Assembly: GCA_038209365.1 (NCBI GenBank) | Contig: JBBQXS010000016.1 | Location: 31,378 to 95,377, forward strand | Source: DASQHW01 sp038209365 | GTDB taxonomy: Bacteria; Actinomycetota; Acidimicrobiia; IMCC26256; PALSA-610 | Reading direction: 5' to 3' | DNA: 64,000 nt | Shown here: piece after piece, positions 17,471-26,140 of the stretch | Layout of the letters: every line of letters starts with the position of its first letter | Position numbering within the stretch: the stretch's first letter is position 1 | Translations under genes and position numbers: made by a program | Notes under the pieces: generated by a model | Told to the model about the DNA's origin: nothing | The model's database searches: none | Seen by the model: only the letters and a program-made list of their open reading frames with translations

Positions 17471-18229
17471 ATGCTGAACAACACCACGGCCATCGTCACG
17501 GGCGGAGCCTCCGGTATGGGCGAGGCCACCGCCCGGCGGCTCTCGGACGCGGGGGCCACCGTCGTCATTCTCGACCGCGACGCAGGGAAGGGCGAGAAAG
17601 TCGCCTCGGACCTCGGCGGCCGGTTCGTCCAAGCCGACGTCACGAACGAGTCCGACGTGAGCGCCGCGGTCGCGGCCGCCACGGCGCTCGCGCCCCTTCG
17701 GACGTGCATCCACTGTGCCGGCATCGGATGGGCGGAGCGGACGATCAACCGCGACGGCGGTCCCCATGGCCTCGCGTCGTTCCGGACCGTGATCGAGATC
17801 AACTTGATCGGCACGTTCAACGTGTTGCGGCTCGCGGCGTCCGGGATGTCGGCCAACGAGCAAGACGACCAAGGGCAACGCGGCGTGATCGTCAACACCG
17901 CATCGATCGCGGCGTTCGACGGCCAGATCGGTCAGGCCGCGTACTCGGCGTCCAAAGGAGGCGTCGTGGCGCTCACGCTCACCGCGGCGCGCGACCTCGC
18001 AGCCGCGGGCATCCGCGTGTGCACGATCGCGCCCGGCCTCATCGATACGCCGTTGCTCGGCGGCCTCCCGCAAGCACAGCGCGACGCCCTTGCGCAGTCG
18101 GTGCTGTTCCCGAAGCGCCTGGGGGTGCCGGAGGATTTCGCGTCTCTTGCGATGGAGATCGTGCGCAACAGCTACTTGAACGGCGAGGTGATCCGGATGG
18201 ACGCGGGCATCCGCATGCCGCCAAAGTAG
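17471..18229 (+). CDS. Short-chain dehydrogenase, 3-hydroxyacyl-CoA dehydrogenase type
   Basis: A 252-residue classical SDR with TGGASGMG, the catalytic Ser in NTASIAAFDGQIGQ and YSASK. The long FDGQIGQAAYSASKGG stretch and the C-terminal YLNGEVIRMDAGIRM are typical of the HSD17B10-like 3-hydroxyacyl-CoA dehydrogenase group. It is the first gene of a plus-strand run with the P450 (4-base gap) and the SnoaL-like gene. A second paralogue with the same signature lies at 21792-22538 on the other strand. Confidence 0.86.
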   Translation: MLNNTTAIVTGGASGMGEATARRLSDAGATVVILDRDAGKGEKVASDLGGRFVQADVTNESDVSAAVAAATALAPLRTCIHCAGIGWAERTINRDGGPHGLASFRTVIEINLIGTFNVLRLAASGMSANEQDDQGQRGVIVNTASIAAFDGQIGQAAYSASKGGVVALTLTAARDLAAAGIRVCTIAPGLIDTPLLGGLPQAQRDALAQSVLFPKRLGVPEDFASLAMEIVRNSYLNGEVIRMDAGIRMPPK

Positions 18230-18233
18230 AACC

Positions 18234-19448
18234 ATGCCGGATCACCCCAAGCGCGACGACATCGATCTGCTCGAGGGAGCGTTCTACGTCGATGCCCGCG
18301 AGCCGTACGCATGGATGCGCCAGCACGCGCCGGTCTACTTCGACGACCACACAGGGCTCTGGGGCATCGCAACGTACGCCGCGGTGCTCGCGGCCGAAAA
18401 GGACGCGAGGACGTTCTCGAACGCGGGCGGGAGCCGGCCCGAGAGCGGCCCGATCCCGATGATGATCGACATGGACGACCCGGAGCACTGGAAGCGCCGG
18501 AAGCTCGTCAACAAGGGTTTCACACCGCGACGCGTGCGCGACAGCGAACAGGCGATCCGGCACGCGTGCGACGAGATCATCGACGCGGTGTGCGAACGCG
18601 GCGAGTGCGACTTCGTCACCGACGTTGCCGCGCCGCTGCCGATGATGCTCATCGGCGACATGCTCGGCGTCGCTCCGGAGGATCGCGGTGACCTGCTGCG
18701 GTGGTCGGACGACATGGTGAGCTCGCTGAGCGGGAGCGCGACCGAAGCGCAGATCCTGCGCTCCTTCCAGGCGATGGAGGGCTATACCGCGTTCTGCACC
18801 CACGCGGTGGCCGAGCGCCGGGCGACGCCGACCGATGACCTGATGAGCGTGCTCGTCCACGCCGAGGTCGACGGCGACCGGCTGTCACCGGACGACGTGC
18901 TGCACGAGTCGCTCCTCATTCTCGTGGGCGGCGACGAGACGACGCGCCACGTGATCACCGGCGGCATGGAGCAACTGCTGCTGCATCCCGAGCAACGCAA
19001 GCTCCTCGTCGAGGATCTCGGGAAGATCACGGTCGCGGTCGAGGAGATGCTCCGCTGGGTGACCCCGATCAAGTCGATGTGTCGCACGGTCACGCGCGAC
19101 GTCGAGTTCATGGGACAAGCGATGACGGCCGGACAGAAGTGCTTGTTGCTGTTCGAATCGGCCAACTTCGATGCCGCGAAGTTCCGCGACCCTTTCCGCT
19201 TCGACGTCGAACGCCAGCCGAACGAGCATGTCGCTTTCGGGTTCGGTTCGCACTACTGCCTGGGTCAGGCGCTGGCGCGCCTGGAGCTGAAGGTCATGTT
19301 CGAGCAGCTGCTCACGCGTATGCCGGACATCGAGCTCGCAGCAGACCCCGCTTCGCTCCCCCGCCGGCGCGCGAACTTCATCACCGGCCTCGAGGCGATG
19401 CCGATCACGTTCAGCCCGTCCAAGCCGCTCGAAGGGACGTCCGTGTGA
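18234..19448 (+). CDS. Cytochrome P450
   Basis: A 404-residue soluble bacterial P450. The heme-ligand cysteine is residue 342 in FGFGSHYCLGQ, the I-helix oxygen-activation motif is GGDETT (232-237), and the ExxR is EMLR (271-274). Length and motifs fit the actinobacterial fatty-acid/sterol hydroxylase P450s (CYP125/142-like neighbourhood), but the substrate cannot be read. It begins 4 bases after the SDR and overlaps the SnoaL-like gene by 4 bases (GTGA), so the three are one operon. No dedicated ferredoxin is encoded nearby. Confidence 0.92.
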   Translation: MPDHPKRDDIDLLEGAFYVDAREPYAWMRQHAPVYFDDHTGLWGIATYAAVLAAEKDARTFSNAGGSRPESGPIPMMIDMDDPEHWKRRKLVNKGFTPRRVRDSEQAIRHACDEIIDAVCERGECDFVTDVAAPLPMMLIGDMLGVAPEDRGDLLRWSDDMVSSLSGSATEAQILRSFQAMEGYTAFCTHAVAERRATPTDDLMSVLVHAEVDGDRLSPDDVLHESLLILVGGDETTRHVITGGMEQLLLHPEQRKLLVEDLGKITVAVEEMLRWVTPIKSMCRTVTRDVEFMGQAMTAGQKCLLLFESANFDAAKFRDPFRFDVERQPNEHVAFGFGSHYCLGQALARLELKVMFEQLLTRMPDIELAADPASLPRRRANFITGLEAMPITFSPSKPLEGTSV

Positions 19449-19882
19449 CCGGGCATCGCGAGCTCGTCGAGCGGTTCTGGTCGGACCTCTATCGCCGCGA
19501 CTTCGACGCGGTCGGCGCGTACTTCGCGGACGACGGCGAGTACACCGACATGCCGACGCCCGGTGAAGACGTCGCGCGTGGGCCCGCGCAGATTACGGCC
19601 CGCCTGCGGGTCGGCCTCGGCCCGCTCGCCGGCATCTCCCACGACGTCCGGGCGATGGTGTGCGAGGGCGACACCGCGATGACCGAGCACGTCGAGCACT
19701 GGGAGTGGCCGACCGGCGAGCGCGCGAGCCTCCCCTTCGTCTCGGTGCAGCAGGTCCGTGACGGCAAGTTCGTGCGCTGGTGGGACTACTGGGACCTCGC
19801 CACACTGATGAACGCCGCGCCGGCGTGGTGGGTCGAGCACATCATGCGCGAGTCCGCGCGCGTCGGCCTCCGCGAGCCGTAG
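19445..19882 (+). CDS. SnoaL-like / limonene-1,2-epoxide-hydrolase-fold protein
   Basis: A 145-residue alpha+beta-barrel (NTF2-like) protein. The order LVERFWSDLYRRDFDAVGAYF, EYTDMPTPGEDV and FVRWWDYWDLATL follows limonene-epoxide-hydrolase/SnoaL proteins, in which the WWDYWDL segment lines the active site. Given the upstream P450, epoxide or hydroxylated-intermediate processing is plausible but inferred. The GTG at 19445 overlaps the P450 stop. The 3' end overlaps the convergent chaB-like gene by 41 bases. Confidence 0.72.
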   Translation: MTGHRELVERFWSDLYRRDFDAVGAYFADDGEYTDMPTPGEDVARGPAQITARLRVGLGPLAGISHDVRAMVCEGDTAMTEHVEHWEWPTGERASLPFVSVQQVRDGKFVRWWDYWDLATLMNAAPAWWVEHIMRESARVGLREP

Positions 19883-20282
19883 CGCGGGAACGCGAGCTCT
19901 CGCGCTTCGCGATCGCCTGGCCGAGCTCCATCTTCGTCATGCGAGAACGCCCGGTGATGCCGAGCTTCTCGGCACGGGCGAGGAGCTCCTGCCTCGTGTG
20001 ACCTTCGACATCGACGCCGCCCGCCGACCGACCCCGATTGCCGCGTCCACCGACCCTTGCCCGTTCGTCCGACGGTCCCTTGCGACCGCCCTTCTTGGGC
20101 TCCCAGTGGTCGCCGACCTTCTCGAAGGAATGCTTCACCGATGCGAACGCCGCCCGGTGCGCCCGCTCCTCGTCGCCGCCGTAGGTCTTCTCGGTCGACT
20201 CGAGCGTCTCGGCGTATGTGCGTTGCGCTTTGGCCGGCGACTTCTCGAGTGTTCGCGGCATTCGCGTTCTCGACGCAGGCAT
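19842..20282 (-). CDS. ChaB-domain protein with C-terminal SAP/Rho-N-like domain
   Basis: A 146-residue basic protein. Residues about 8-65 are a ChaB domain (TLEKSPAKAQRTYAETLEST, ending in HSFEKVGDHWEPK). The C-terminal half has a basic linker and a SAP/Rho-N-like helix pair (ELLARAEKLGITGRSRMTKMEL), a nucleic-acid-binding fold. ChaB was first described as a cation-transport regulator, but this fusion suggests a DNA- or RNA-associated role. A GGAGGG site supports ATG 20282. The tail overlaps the SnoaL-like gene by 41 bases. Confidence 0.8.
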   Translation of the reverse strand: MPASRTRMPRTLEKSPAKAQRTYAETLESTEKTYGGDEERAHRAAFASVKHSFEKVGDHWEPKKGGRKGPSDERARVGGRGNRGRSAGGVDVEGHTRQELLARAEKLGITGRSRMTKMELGQAIAKRESSRSRATARGGRRARTRA

Positions 20283-20368
20283 CGCTACCCTCCTCTGGGT
20301 ACTCCCTAGCTGTCAGGCTTACCCACGATGCAGCGGGTGGTATTCGGTCTCGGCGACGGGAGAATTTC

Positions 20369-20731
20369 ATGGCGAGCGAGGGTTTCCACGAGCCGCTCGA
20401 TCGGCTCTCTGCGGCGGTGCTCGAACGGCATCGTGCCATCACGTCCTTGAAGGAGGAGCTGGAGGCGGTCGACTGGTACGACCAGCGAGTCGACGCGTCC
20501 GCCGACAACGAGCTGCGCGCCGTGCTCGCACACAACCGCGACGAGGAGAAGGAACACGCAGCGATGGCGCTCGAGTGGCTTCGTCGCAACGATGCGAAGT
20601 GGGACGAGGTGCTGCGCACGTATCTCTTCAAAGACGCACCGATCACCGAGATCGAGAAGGAGGCCGAAGCCGCCGGTGACCCGCCGACGGATCTCTCGCT
20701 CGGAGACCTACGGAAGGAGCCGCCGCGATGA
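20369..20731 (+). CDS. Encapsulated ferritin-like protein (EncFtn), encapsulin cargo
   Basis: A 120-residue ferroxidase of the encapsulated ferritin family. Two antiparallel helices carry the metal ligands: EELEAVDWY (glutamates around 29-32) and RDEEKEHAA (E59/E60/E62 and H63). These form the iron site only after decamer assembly. The C-terminal tail LSLGDLRKE resembles cargo-loading peptides that dock inside encapsulin shells. The next gene is the shell protein, overlapping by 4 bases (ATGA). GGGAGA lies 5 bases before ATG 20369. The pair oxidises and stores iron in a protein nanocompartment. Confidence 0.93.
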   Translation: MASEGFHEPLDRLSAAVLERHRAITSLKEELEAVDWYDQRVDASADNELRAVLAHNRDEEKEHAAMALEWLRRNDAKWDEVLRTYLFKDAPITEIEKEAEAAGDPPTDLSLGDLRKEPPR

Positions 20732-21531
20732 ACCACCTTCGCCGCGAGTTGGCGCCCATCTCCGAGGCCGCGTGGTCCCAGATCGACGCCGAAGCCTCCC
20801 GCACCCTGAAGCACTTCCTCACTGCCCGCCGGCTCGTCGATTTTGCCGGCCCCGACGGTTGGACCAAGGACGCGGTCGCGAGCGGCCGGGTCGAAGAGGT
20901 CACCCAGGCGCCCGCGGGCATCCGCGCACGCATCCGTACCGTGCAGCCGCTCGTCGAGTACCGCGCCGAGTTCTGGCTTGATCGCGTGGCGCTGGATGCC
21001 ATCGACCGGGGCGCGCGCGACGCCGACATCGACGCCGTCCGCGACGGCGCCCGGCGACTGGCGATCGCCGAGGACGAAGCAGTGTTCCTCGGAAATCGCT
21101 CCGCGCTGGTCACCGGTATCGCCGAAGGCACGCCGAACGCCAAGCTCGCGATCGGTGACGACTATCGGGACTACCCGCAGAGCGTGGCTCGCGCGGTCGC
21201 GACGCTCCAGACGATAGGGATCGCCGGTCCGTATGCAGTCGCGCTCGGGCCGCGTTGCTATACCGGTGTCGTCGAGACCACGGAGATGGGCGGCTACCCC
21301 GTCCTCGAGCATCTGCGGCTCATCGCCGGCGGTCCCGTGTTGTGGGCTCCCGCAGTGGACGGCGCCATCGTGCTGTCGTTGCGCGGGGGCGACTTCGAGC
21401 TGACCGTGGGCCAGGACACCTCGATCGGATATCTGGATCACGACGACACGAACGTGCATCTCTATCTGGAGGAGTCGTTCACGTTCCAGATCTTCACTCC
21501 GGAAGCGGCGGTCCACCTCAGCTACGCCTAG
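20728..21531 (+). CDS. Encapsulin nanocompartment shell protein (family 1)
   Basis: A 267-residue HK97-fold shell protein of the linocin-M18/encapsulin family. Typical segments are the N-terminal MNHLRRELAPISEAAWSQID, RRLVDFAGPDGW, LAIAEDEAVFLGN and the C-terminal ESFTFQIFTPEAAVHL. Subunits assemble into an icosahedral cage which here would contain the upstream EncFtn. Translational coupling through the ATGA overlap links shell and cargo levels. No second cargo gene with a targeting tail was noticed in the window. Confidence 0.94.
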   Translation: MNHLRRELAPISEAAWSQIDAEASRTLKHFLTARRLVDFAGPDGWTKDAVASGRVEEVTQAPAGIRARIRTVQPLVEYRAEFWLDRVALDAIDRGARDADIDAVRDGARRLAIAEDEAVFLGNRSALVTGIAEGTPNAKLAIGDDYRDYPQSVARAVATLQTIGIAGPYAVALGPRCYTGVVETTEMGGYPVLEHLRLIAGGPVLWAPAVDGAIVLSLRGGDFELTVGQDTSIGYLDHDDTNVHLYLEESFTFQIFTPEAAVHLSYA

Positions 21532-21541
21532 TCTCCGCGGC

Positions 21542-21832
21542 GTGGCGATCCTGATCGACGAGCCTCGGTGGCGCCGGTCCGACGACGCTCGGTTCGCGCA
21601 CCTCGTCAGCGACACATCGTTCGAGGAGCTACACGCGTTCGCCTCGGCGTTGACGTTCGGGCGCCCGTTGCGCTTCCACCGCGATCACTACGACGTCCCG
21701 GCCGCCTCTTGGCAACCGACGGTCGACGCCGGAGCGCGCGTCGTCCCCACTCGCGAGATCGTCGAGCGGCTGCTCGCGGCCGGGATGCGTGCTACTTCGG
21801 CGAGAAGCGCACGGCTCCGTCCAGGCGGATGA
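21542..21832 (+). CDS. DUF4031 family protein
   Basis: A 96-residue protein with the DUF4031 pattern: an N-terminal ILIDEPRWRR, FAHLVSDTSFEELHAFA and FHRDHYDVPAASW. Function is unknown. The GTG at 21542 lies 10 bases after the encapsulin stop, so it may be the last gene of that transcript. The final 41 bases overlap the end of the convergent SDR, and this C-terminal stretch (SARSARLRPGG) does not look conserved. Confidence 0.65.
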   Translation: MAILIDEPRWRRSDDARFAHLVSDTSFEELHAFASALTFGRPLRFHRDHYDVPAASWQPTVDAGARVVPTREIVERLLAAGMRATSARSARLRPGG

Positions 21833-22538
21833 CCTCGCCGTTCAGGTAGGGATTCTCGATGATGTGCTGGGCGAGCGCGGCGAACTCGTCGGGCTCACCC
21901 AGGCGTCTCGGGAACGGCACGTTCGCGGCAAAGGCGTCCCGCATCGCCGGAGGCACCATCAGCATGGGTGGCGTCGCGATCGTTCCCGGCGCGATCGTGC
22001 ACACCCGCACGCCGACCGCGGCCAGGTCACGCGCCGCGATGATGGTCATGCCGATGACGCCGGCTTTTGCCGACCCGTAGGCGATCTGGCCGATCTGGCC
22101 CTCGTAGCCGGCGATCGACGCCGTCTGTACGCAGACGCCCCGCTCCGCACCTCCGTCGGGTGTGTTGTGTGCCATCTGCGCCGCGGCCAACCGCAGCACG
22201 TTGAACGTGCCGACGAGATTGAGCTCGACGACGCGCCGGAACGAGTCGAGCGCGTGCGGAGTGCCGTCGCGCGCAAGCGTCCGCGACGCAATCCCACCAC
22301 CTGCGCAGTGTACGGCGATCGCGAACCGTCCGAGCGCGCCTGCCTGTTCGACCGCCGCTTGTACGTCGGGCTCCGACGTCACGTCGCAACGCACGAAGCG
22401 ATCACCTTCGGGCGCGTCGACGTCCGCGATGTCGGCGAGCACGACGCGGGCGCCGGCCGCGCGCAGACGCGCCGCGCTCGCGGCGCCGAGGCCCGATTCG
22501 GCACCGGTTACGAGAGCGACATTGCCGGCGATTTGCAC
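21792..22538 (-). CDS. Short-chain dehydrogenase, 3-hydroxyacyl-CoA dehydrogenase type (paralogue)
   Basis: A 248-residue SDR with TGAESGLG, the Ser in TASIAGYEGQIGQ and YGSAK. It shares the QIGQ and YLNGEVIRLDG signatures with the SDR at 17471-18229, so the two are close paralogues of the HSD17B10-like group. GTG 22538 is chosen because GGAGGG lies just upstream and the Rossmann strand begins there; the frame is open farther. Its start overlaps the methyltransferase stop region by 31 bases. Confidence 0.86.
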   Translation of the reverse strand: MQIAGNVALVTGAESGLGAASAARLRAAGARVVLADIADVDAPEGDRFVRCDVTSEPDVQAAVEQAGALGRFAIAVHCAGGGIASRTLARDGTPHALDSFRRVVELNLVGTFNVLRLAAAQMAHNTPDGGAERGVCVQTASIAGYEGQIGQIAYGSAKAGVIGMTIIAARDLAAVGVRVCTIAPGTIATPPMLMVPPAMRDAFAANVPFPRRLGEPDEFAALAQHIIENPYLNGEVIRLDGAVRFSPK

Positions 22539-23554
22539 AGTCCCTCCACGAGCTCGGGCGCTCCCGCAAGCATGACGTACTCGACGTTGCGTACGTGCGA
22601 GACGCGTCCCACCTTCTTGCCGTTCGGATCGTGGATCCCGATCAATGCGCCCACGTACCGGCGCGAGTCGAACGCGAGCACGCGCACGACGCCCCCGCGC
22701 CGTGCGCACGCAGCCTCAAGCTCTTCGACCGTGATCCACGCTTCGTTGTTGTACGAGACCACGACGAGCGCGGCGTCGACGTCCCGGATGGCCTGCGCGA
22801 GCGCACCGGGCATCGCGCGCCGTTCGTTGAACACGCTCTTGGTGACTGGATCCCGTGCGTCGACCCGCTTGCACGCGACGCCGTAGTGCTCGGGTGCGTC
22901 CCACGCCACGATGGTCTCCCACACGTGGTAGTTGGTGAAGTACCGATGCTGGTTGTACGGCGGATCGAGGTAGGCGAGGTCGAACGGTGTTGCGGTCTTC
23001 GCCACCTCGCACGCGTCTGCCCGGAGGGCGACACCCTCGCCGCCGACGAGCTCGGGGACGCGGAGCGTCAACGGCTGGAACGACCGCGGGGCCCATTGCT
23101 TGACGTACGCCATTTGCACGCCAGTCGTCGAGTCGACACGGTCGGCCGCCTCGAGCAGGCTCGTGAGCAGCACCGGATACAGCCATGAGCCGCGATAGTC
23201 GCGCTCGATCGCGTCGCGGATCGCGTCGATGCGCCGGCCGTTGTGCGGTTGGAAGAAGCGCGATCGAATGCAGAAGGTCTCCGTGGCGTAGCCGTTGACG
23301 TCCGGCCGGGCCGCGAGATCCGCGAGTGCCTCTGCGATCTCGTCGTGGTCGGCCGCATCTCCGTCGAGCGCGACATAGCACTGGGCGAACACCTCGGCAT
23401 ACCGGGCGGTGTCGACCGCGGTGACGTGGGCACCCCGGCGCTTGAATTCCTGCGCGACGCGTGTCGTGCCGGTGAACAGGTCCAGCGCCCGCCGCGCTCC
23501 CGCGTCGGCGCAAATGGCGCCCAACACGGGTACCAGTCGTCGTTTCGATCCCAA
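22508..23554 (-). CDS. Orphan D12-class (Dam-like) N6-adenine DNA methyltransferase
   Basis: A 348-residue (from TTG 23554) adenine methyltransferase. Motif I is ALDLFTGTTRVAQEF and the catalytic motif IV is YLDPPYNQHR. The N-terminal (K)YLGSKRRLVP segment is the usual D12 signature, but its first residues (I-K-Y-L) lie upstream of the TTG, so the real start is probably slightly earlier, for example a CTG at 23566. No restriction endonuclease or specificity subunit is nearby, so it looks like a solitary methylase for regulation or protection. The recognition site cannot be read. Confidence 0.83.
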   Translation of the reverse strand: MGSKRRLVPVLGAICADAGARRALDLFTGTTRVAQEFKRRGAHVTAVDTARYAEVFAQCYVALDGDAADHDEIAEALADLAARPDVNGYATETFCIRSRFFQPHNGRRIDAIRDAIERDYRGSWLYPVLLTSLLEAADRVDSTTGVQMAYVKQWAPRSFQPLTLRVPELVGGEGVALRADACEVAKTATPFDLAYLDPPYNQHRYFTNYHVWETIVAWDAPEHYGVACKRVDARDPVTKSVFNERRAMPGALAQAIRDVDAALVVVSYNNEAWITVEELEAACARRGGVVRVLAFDSRRYVGALIGIHDPNGKKVGRVSHVRNVEYVMLAGAPELVEGLCKSPAMSLS

Positions 23555-23591
23555 GTACTTGATCAGGCGCGATGACCGTAGTCTGGGCGCC

Positions 23592-23843
23592 GTGGCAAAG
23601 GTGGTATCTCACTCCGACGGCCGGCACGTCTTGGTGCAGATCGAGCTGGCCGGCATCGACCCCGATGCCGACGTGCGGCTCGAGGTGCGTGAGCAGGTGC
23701 TCGAGATCGAGGTCCACCATGTCGACGACGGCCGTAGCGAGCGCGTGTCGCACCAAGTGTCGATACCGTCCGGTGTCACCAGGAACGACCTTCGCCTCAC
23801 CCTTGCCGGCGACGTGCTCGAGATTCGAGCCGACGCCCCGTAG
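23592..23843 (+). CDS. Minimal Hsp20/alpha-crystallin-like protein
   Basis: An 83-residue protein consisting almost only of an alpha-crystallin core: VLVQIELAGIDPDADVRLEVREQVLEIEVHH, then VSIPSGVTRNDLRLTLAGDVLEI. The usual N-terminal arm and the IXI tail of small heat-shock proteins are missing, so it may dimerise without forming large oligomers. The GTG at 23592 is divergent from the methyltransferase. Its stop directly abuts that of the convergent alcohol dehydrogenase. Confidence 0.7.
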   Translation: MAKVVSHSDGRHVLVQIELAGIDPDADVRLEVREQVLEIEVHHVDDGRSERVSHQVSIPSGVTRNDLRLTLAGDVLEIRADAP

Positions 23844-24926
23844 TCAGTAGACGATCACGCTCCGGGCGACCTCGCCCGCCTGCATCGCCGCGAAGGCCGC
23901 GTTCAGATCGTCGAGCCCGACGCGGCGCGTGACCAGCTGTTCCAGATCGAGACGTCCGGCCTGCTGCAACCGCACGATCTCCGGAAAGTCGCGCGCGGGA
24001 TCGGTTGCGCCGTACACGCAGCCCCGCATCGTCTTGGCGTCGACCATCAGCTGCATCGCGCCGAACTGCACCATGTCCGCGAAGCTGCCCGCTCCCACGA
24101 TGGTGCACGTGCCCGCGCGGCGGGTCATGTCGAACGCCTGGCGGATCGTCTCCGAACGGCCGACGACCTCGAACGCGTAGTCCACCCCACGGCCGCCGGT
24201 CAGCTCCCGAACGGCGGAGACAGCGTCGGTTGCCGAGGCGTCGACGACTTCGGTTGCGCCGCACCGGCGCGCCAGTGCGAGCTTCGATGCCACGCGGTCG
24301 ACCGCGACGATCGGGACCGCGCCCGCGAGGCGCGCGCCCTGGATCGCGGCGAGGCCCACTCCCCCGCACCCGATGACGGCCACGCTCCCGCCCGGCTCGA
24401 CGCGCGCGCTGTTGCAAACGGCGCCGACCCCCGTGACCACGCCGCAGCCGACGAGCGCGCCGAGCTCGAGCGGAAAGTCGGCGTCGATGCGGATGCACGC
24501 CCGGTCGGGGACGATCGTCTCCTGCCCGAACGTCGCAGTGCCGAACGCCGCGAGCAGCGGAGTGCCGTCGCTCGCGTGTGCATAGGGCATCGCGAACGCG
24601 TGGTCGAGGCCGTGCTCACACAACTCGGGATGACCACGCAGGCAGAAGAAGCACTGACGGCAAGGCGCGACCCACGACAGCACGACATGGTCGCCGGGAT
24701 CGACGCCGGAGACCTCGGCGCCCGTCTCCAGCACGACTCCGGCTCCCTCGTGACCGAGCACCGCCGGTAACGGGTGCGGGATCGTGCCGTCCTGGATCGA
24801 CAGATCCGAGTGGCACACTCCGCTCGCCGCGACGCGTACGTGCACGTCGTGCGGCCCGAGCGGGCGCAACGTCAGGTCGTCTACAGCGAACCGCGCGCCC
24901 GCGGCGCGCAACACGGCCGCGCGCAC
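23844..24926 (-). CDS. Zinc-dependent alcohol dehydrogenase (MDR family)
   Basis: A 360-residue medium-chain dehydrogenase. The catalytic zinc ligands are Cys in SGVCHSDL, His in GHEGAG and Cys in VGCGVVTG. The structural zinc loop CRQCFFCLRGHPELC is intact. The Rossmann motif GCGGVGLAAIQG indicates NAD(H). Starting at GTG 24926, it is the last gene of the TetR-led operon, 5 bases after the P450, so it probably oxidises the alcohol made by that hydroxylase. Confidence 0.9.
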   Translation of the reverse strand: MRAAVLRAAGARFAVDDLTLRPLGPHDVHVRVAASGVCHSDLSIQDGTIPHPLPAVLGHEGAGVVLETGAEVSGVDPGDHVVLSWVAPCRQCFFCLRGHPELCEHGLDHAFAMPYAHASDGTPLLAAFGTATFGQETIVPDRACIRIDADFPLELGALVGCGVVTGVGAVCNSARVEPGGSVAVIGCGGVGLAAIQGARLAGAVPIVAVDRVASKLALARRCGATEVVDASATDAVSAVRELTGGRGVDYAFEVVGRSETIRQAFDMTRRAGTCTIVGAGSFADMVQFGAMQLMVDAKTMRGCVYGATDPARDFPEIVRLQQAGRLDLEQLVTRRVGLDDLNAAFAAMQAGEVARSVIVY

Positions 24927-24931
24927 GATGG

Positions 24932-26140
24932 CTACCTCGTCGCGCGGAAGACGAGCGGCAGCTGGTCGGCCTGGCGAATCCCCGTCGAGAAGTGAATGTT
25001 TTCGTGCGCGAGCTCGTACTCGGGAATGCGGCGGTGGAACTCCTCGAGCGCGACGCGCAGCTCGAGCCGGGCGAGGTGCGAGCCCAGGCAGCGGTGCGGC
25101 CCGCCACCGAAGGCAAGATGGCGATTCGTCTCGCGGTCGAAACGTACGTCGCCCCAGTCCTCGAATTCGGCAACATCGGCGTTCGCCGCGCCGATCAGCA
25201 ACGTCACGCTGTCACCGGCTTTCATCTGCACACCGCCCATCTCGTGATCCTGGGCGAGGACACGCGGCACCATCATCACCGGCGTCTGGTGACGGAGCAG
25301 CTCCTCGACCGCGTGCGGGATGCACGACGGGTCGGCGACGAGCGCGTCGCGGCGTTCGGGGTGGCGGGCGAGATACACGATCATGCAGTCGAGCGTCGCA
25401 GTGACCGTATCGAGGCCACCGAGCAACAGCAGGTGGCACGCGCCGAGCATCTCGGCACGCGTGAGCGGCCTCCCGTCGACCGTGCCGTTCACCATTCGTG
25501 TGAACAGGCGGTCGTCGGGGTTGCGTCGCTTCTCGTCGAGCGCCGACTCGAAGTACTCCTCGATCGCCGCGCCCGCCGCTTTGCGGATGCGCTCCCCTTC
25601 CTCGAACGTCGCGGCGTCGGGCCTGATCGTGTCGTCGCGCCACTTCAAGAACATCGGGAGATCCTCGTGCGGCAAACCTGTCAGCGCGAGGAAGAACGTC
25701 GACGGCAGCGGCGACGCGAACTCCTCGTGGAAGTCGCACTCGGCGCGGTCGATGAAGACGTCTATTGCCTCGTTCACGAACTTGCGCATCTCGTCTTCGA
25801 GCTCGGCCATCTTCCTCGGCGAGAACTCGGGGTCGAGAAGGCGCCGGTACTTCGCGTGCTCGGGCGGGTCCACGGACAGCGGGATGAGCGGGTACTCCCC
25901 ACCGATGTCGACCACGCCCTTCGACGAGAAGACCTGCGGGTGCTTCAGGGCCCAGAGCACGTCCTCGTAACGCGAGATCACGACGGCGTCGTTTCCGAAC
26001 ATCCCCGTGTGGCGCGAGACCGGACACTGCGCGAGCAGCTCCGCGTAGACGTCGTGCGGCGCGTCGGCGCAAACCGGCGAAAAGACCTTGTCCATCAGGT
26101 GCATCTCGCCGTGGGGCGCGGGCGTCTCTTCGCCGTACAT
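24932..26140 (-). CDS. Cytochrome P450
   Basis: A 402-residue soluble P450. The heme cysteine is residue 351 in FGGGPHRCLGS and the I-helix reads GGLDTVTA, with Leu-Asp in place of the usual acidic pair, as seen in several actinobacterial P450s. Its start codon overlaps the stop of the upstream D-aminoacylase-like gene (TGATG), so it is co-transcribed with two amidohydrolases and the alcohol dehydrogenase. It is only distantly similar to the P450 at 18234. Substrate unknown. Confidence 0.92.
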   Translation of the reverse strand: MYGEETPAPHGEMHLMDKVFSPVCADAPHDVYAELLAQCPVSRHTGMFGNDAVVISRYEDVLWALKHPQVFSSKGVVDIGGEYPLIPLSVDPPEHAKYRRLLDPEFSPRKMAELEDEMRKFVNEAIDVFIDRAECDFHEEFASPLPSTFFLALTGLPHEDLPMFLKWRDDTIRPDAATFEEGERIRKAAGAAIEEYFESALDEKRRNPDDRLFTRMVNGTVDGRPLTRAEMLGACHLLLLGGLDTVTATLDCMIVYLARHPERRDALVADPSCIPHAVEELLRHQTPVMMVPRVLAQDHEMGGVQMKAGDSVTLLIGAANADVAEFEDWGDVRFDRETNRHLAFGGGPHRCLGSHLARLELRVALEEFHRRIPEYELAHENIHFSTGIRQADQLPLVFRATR

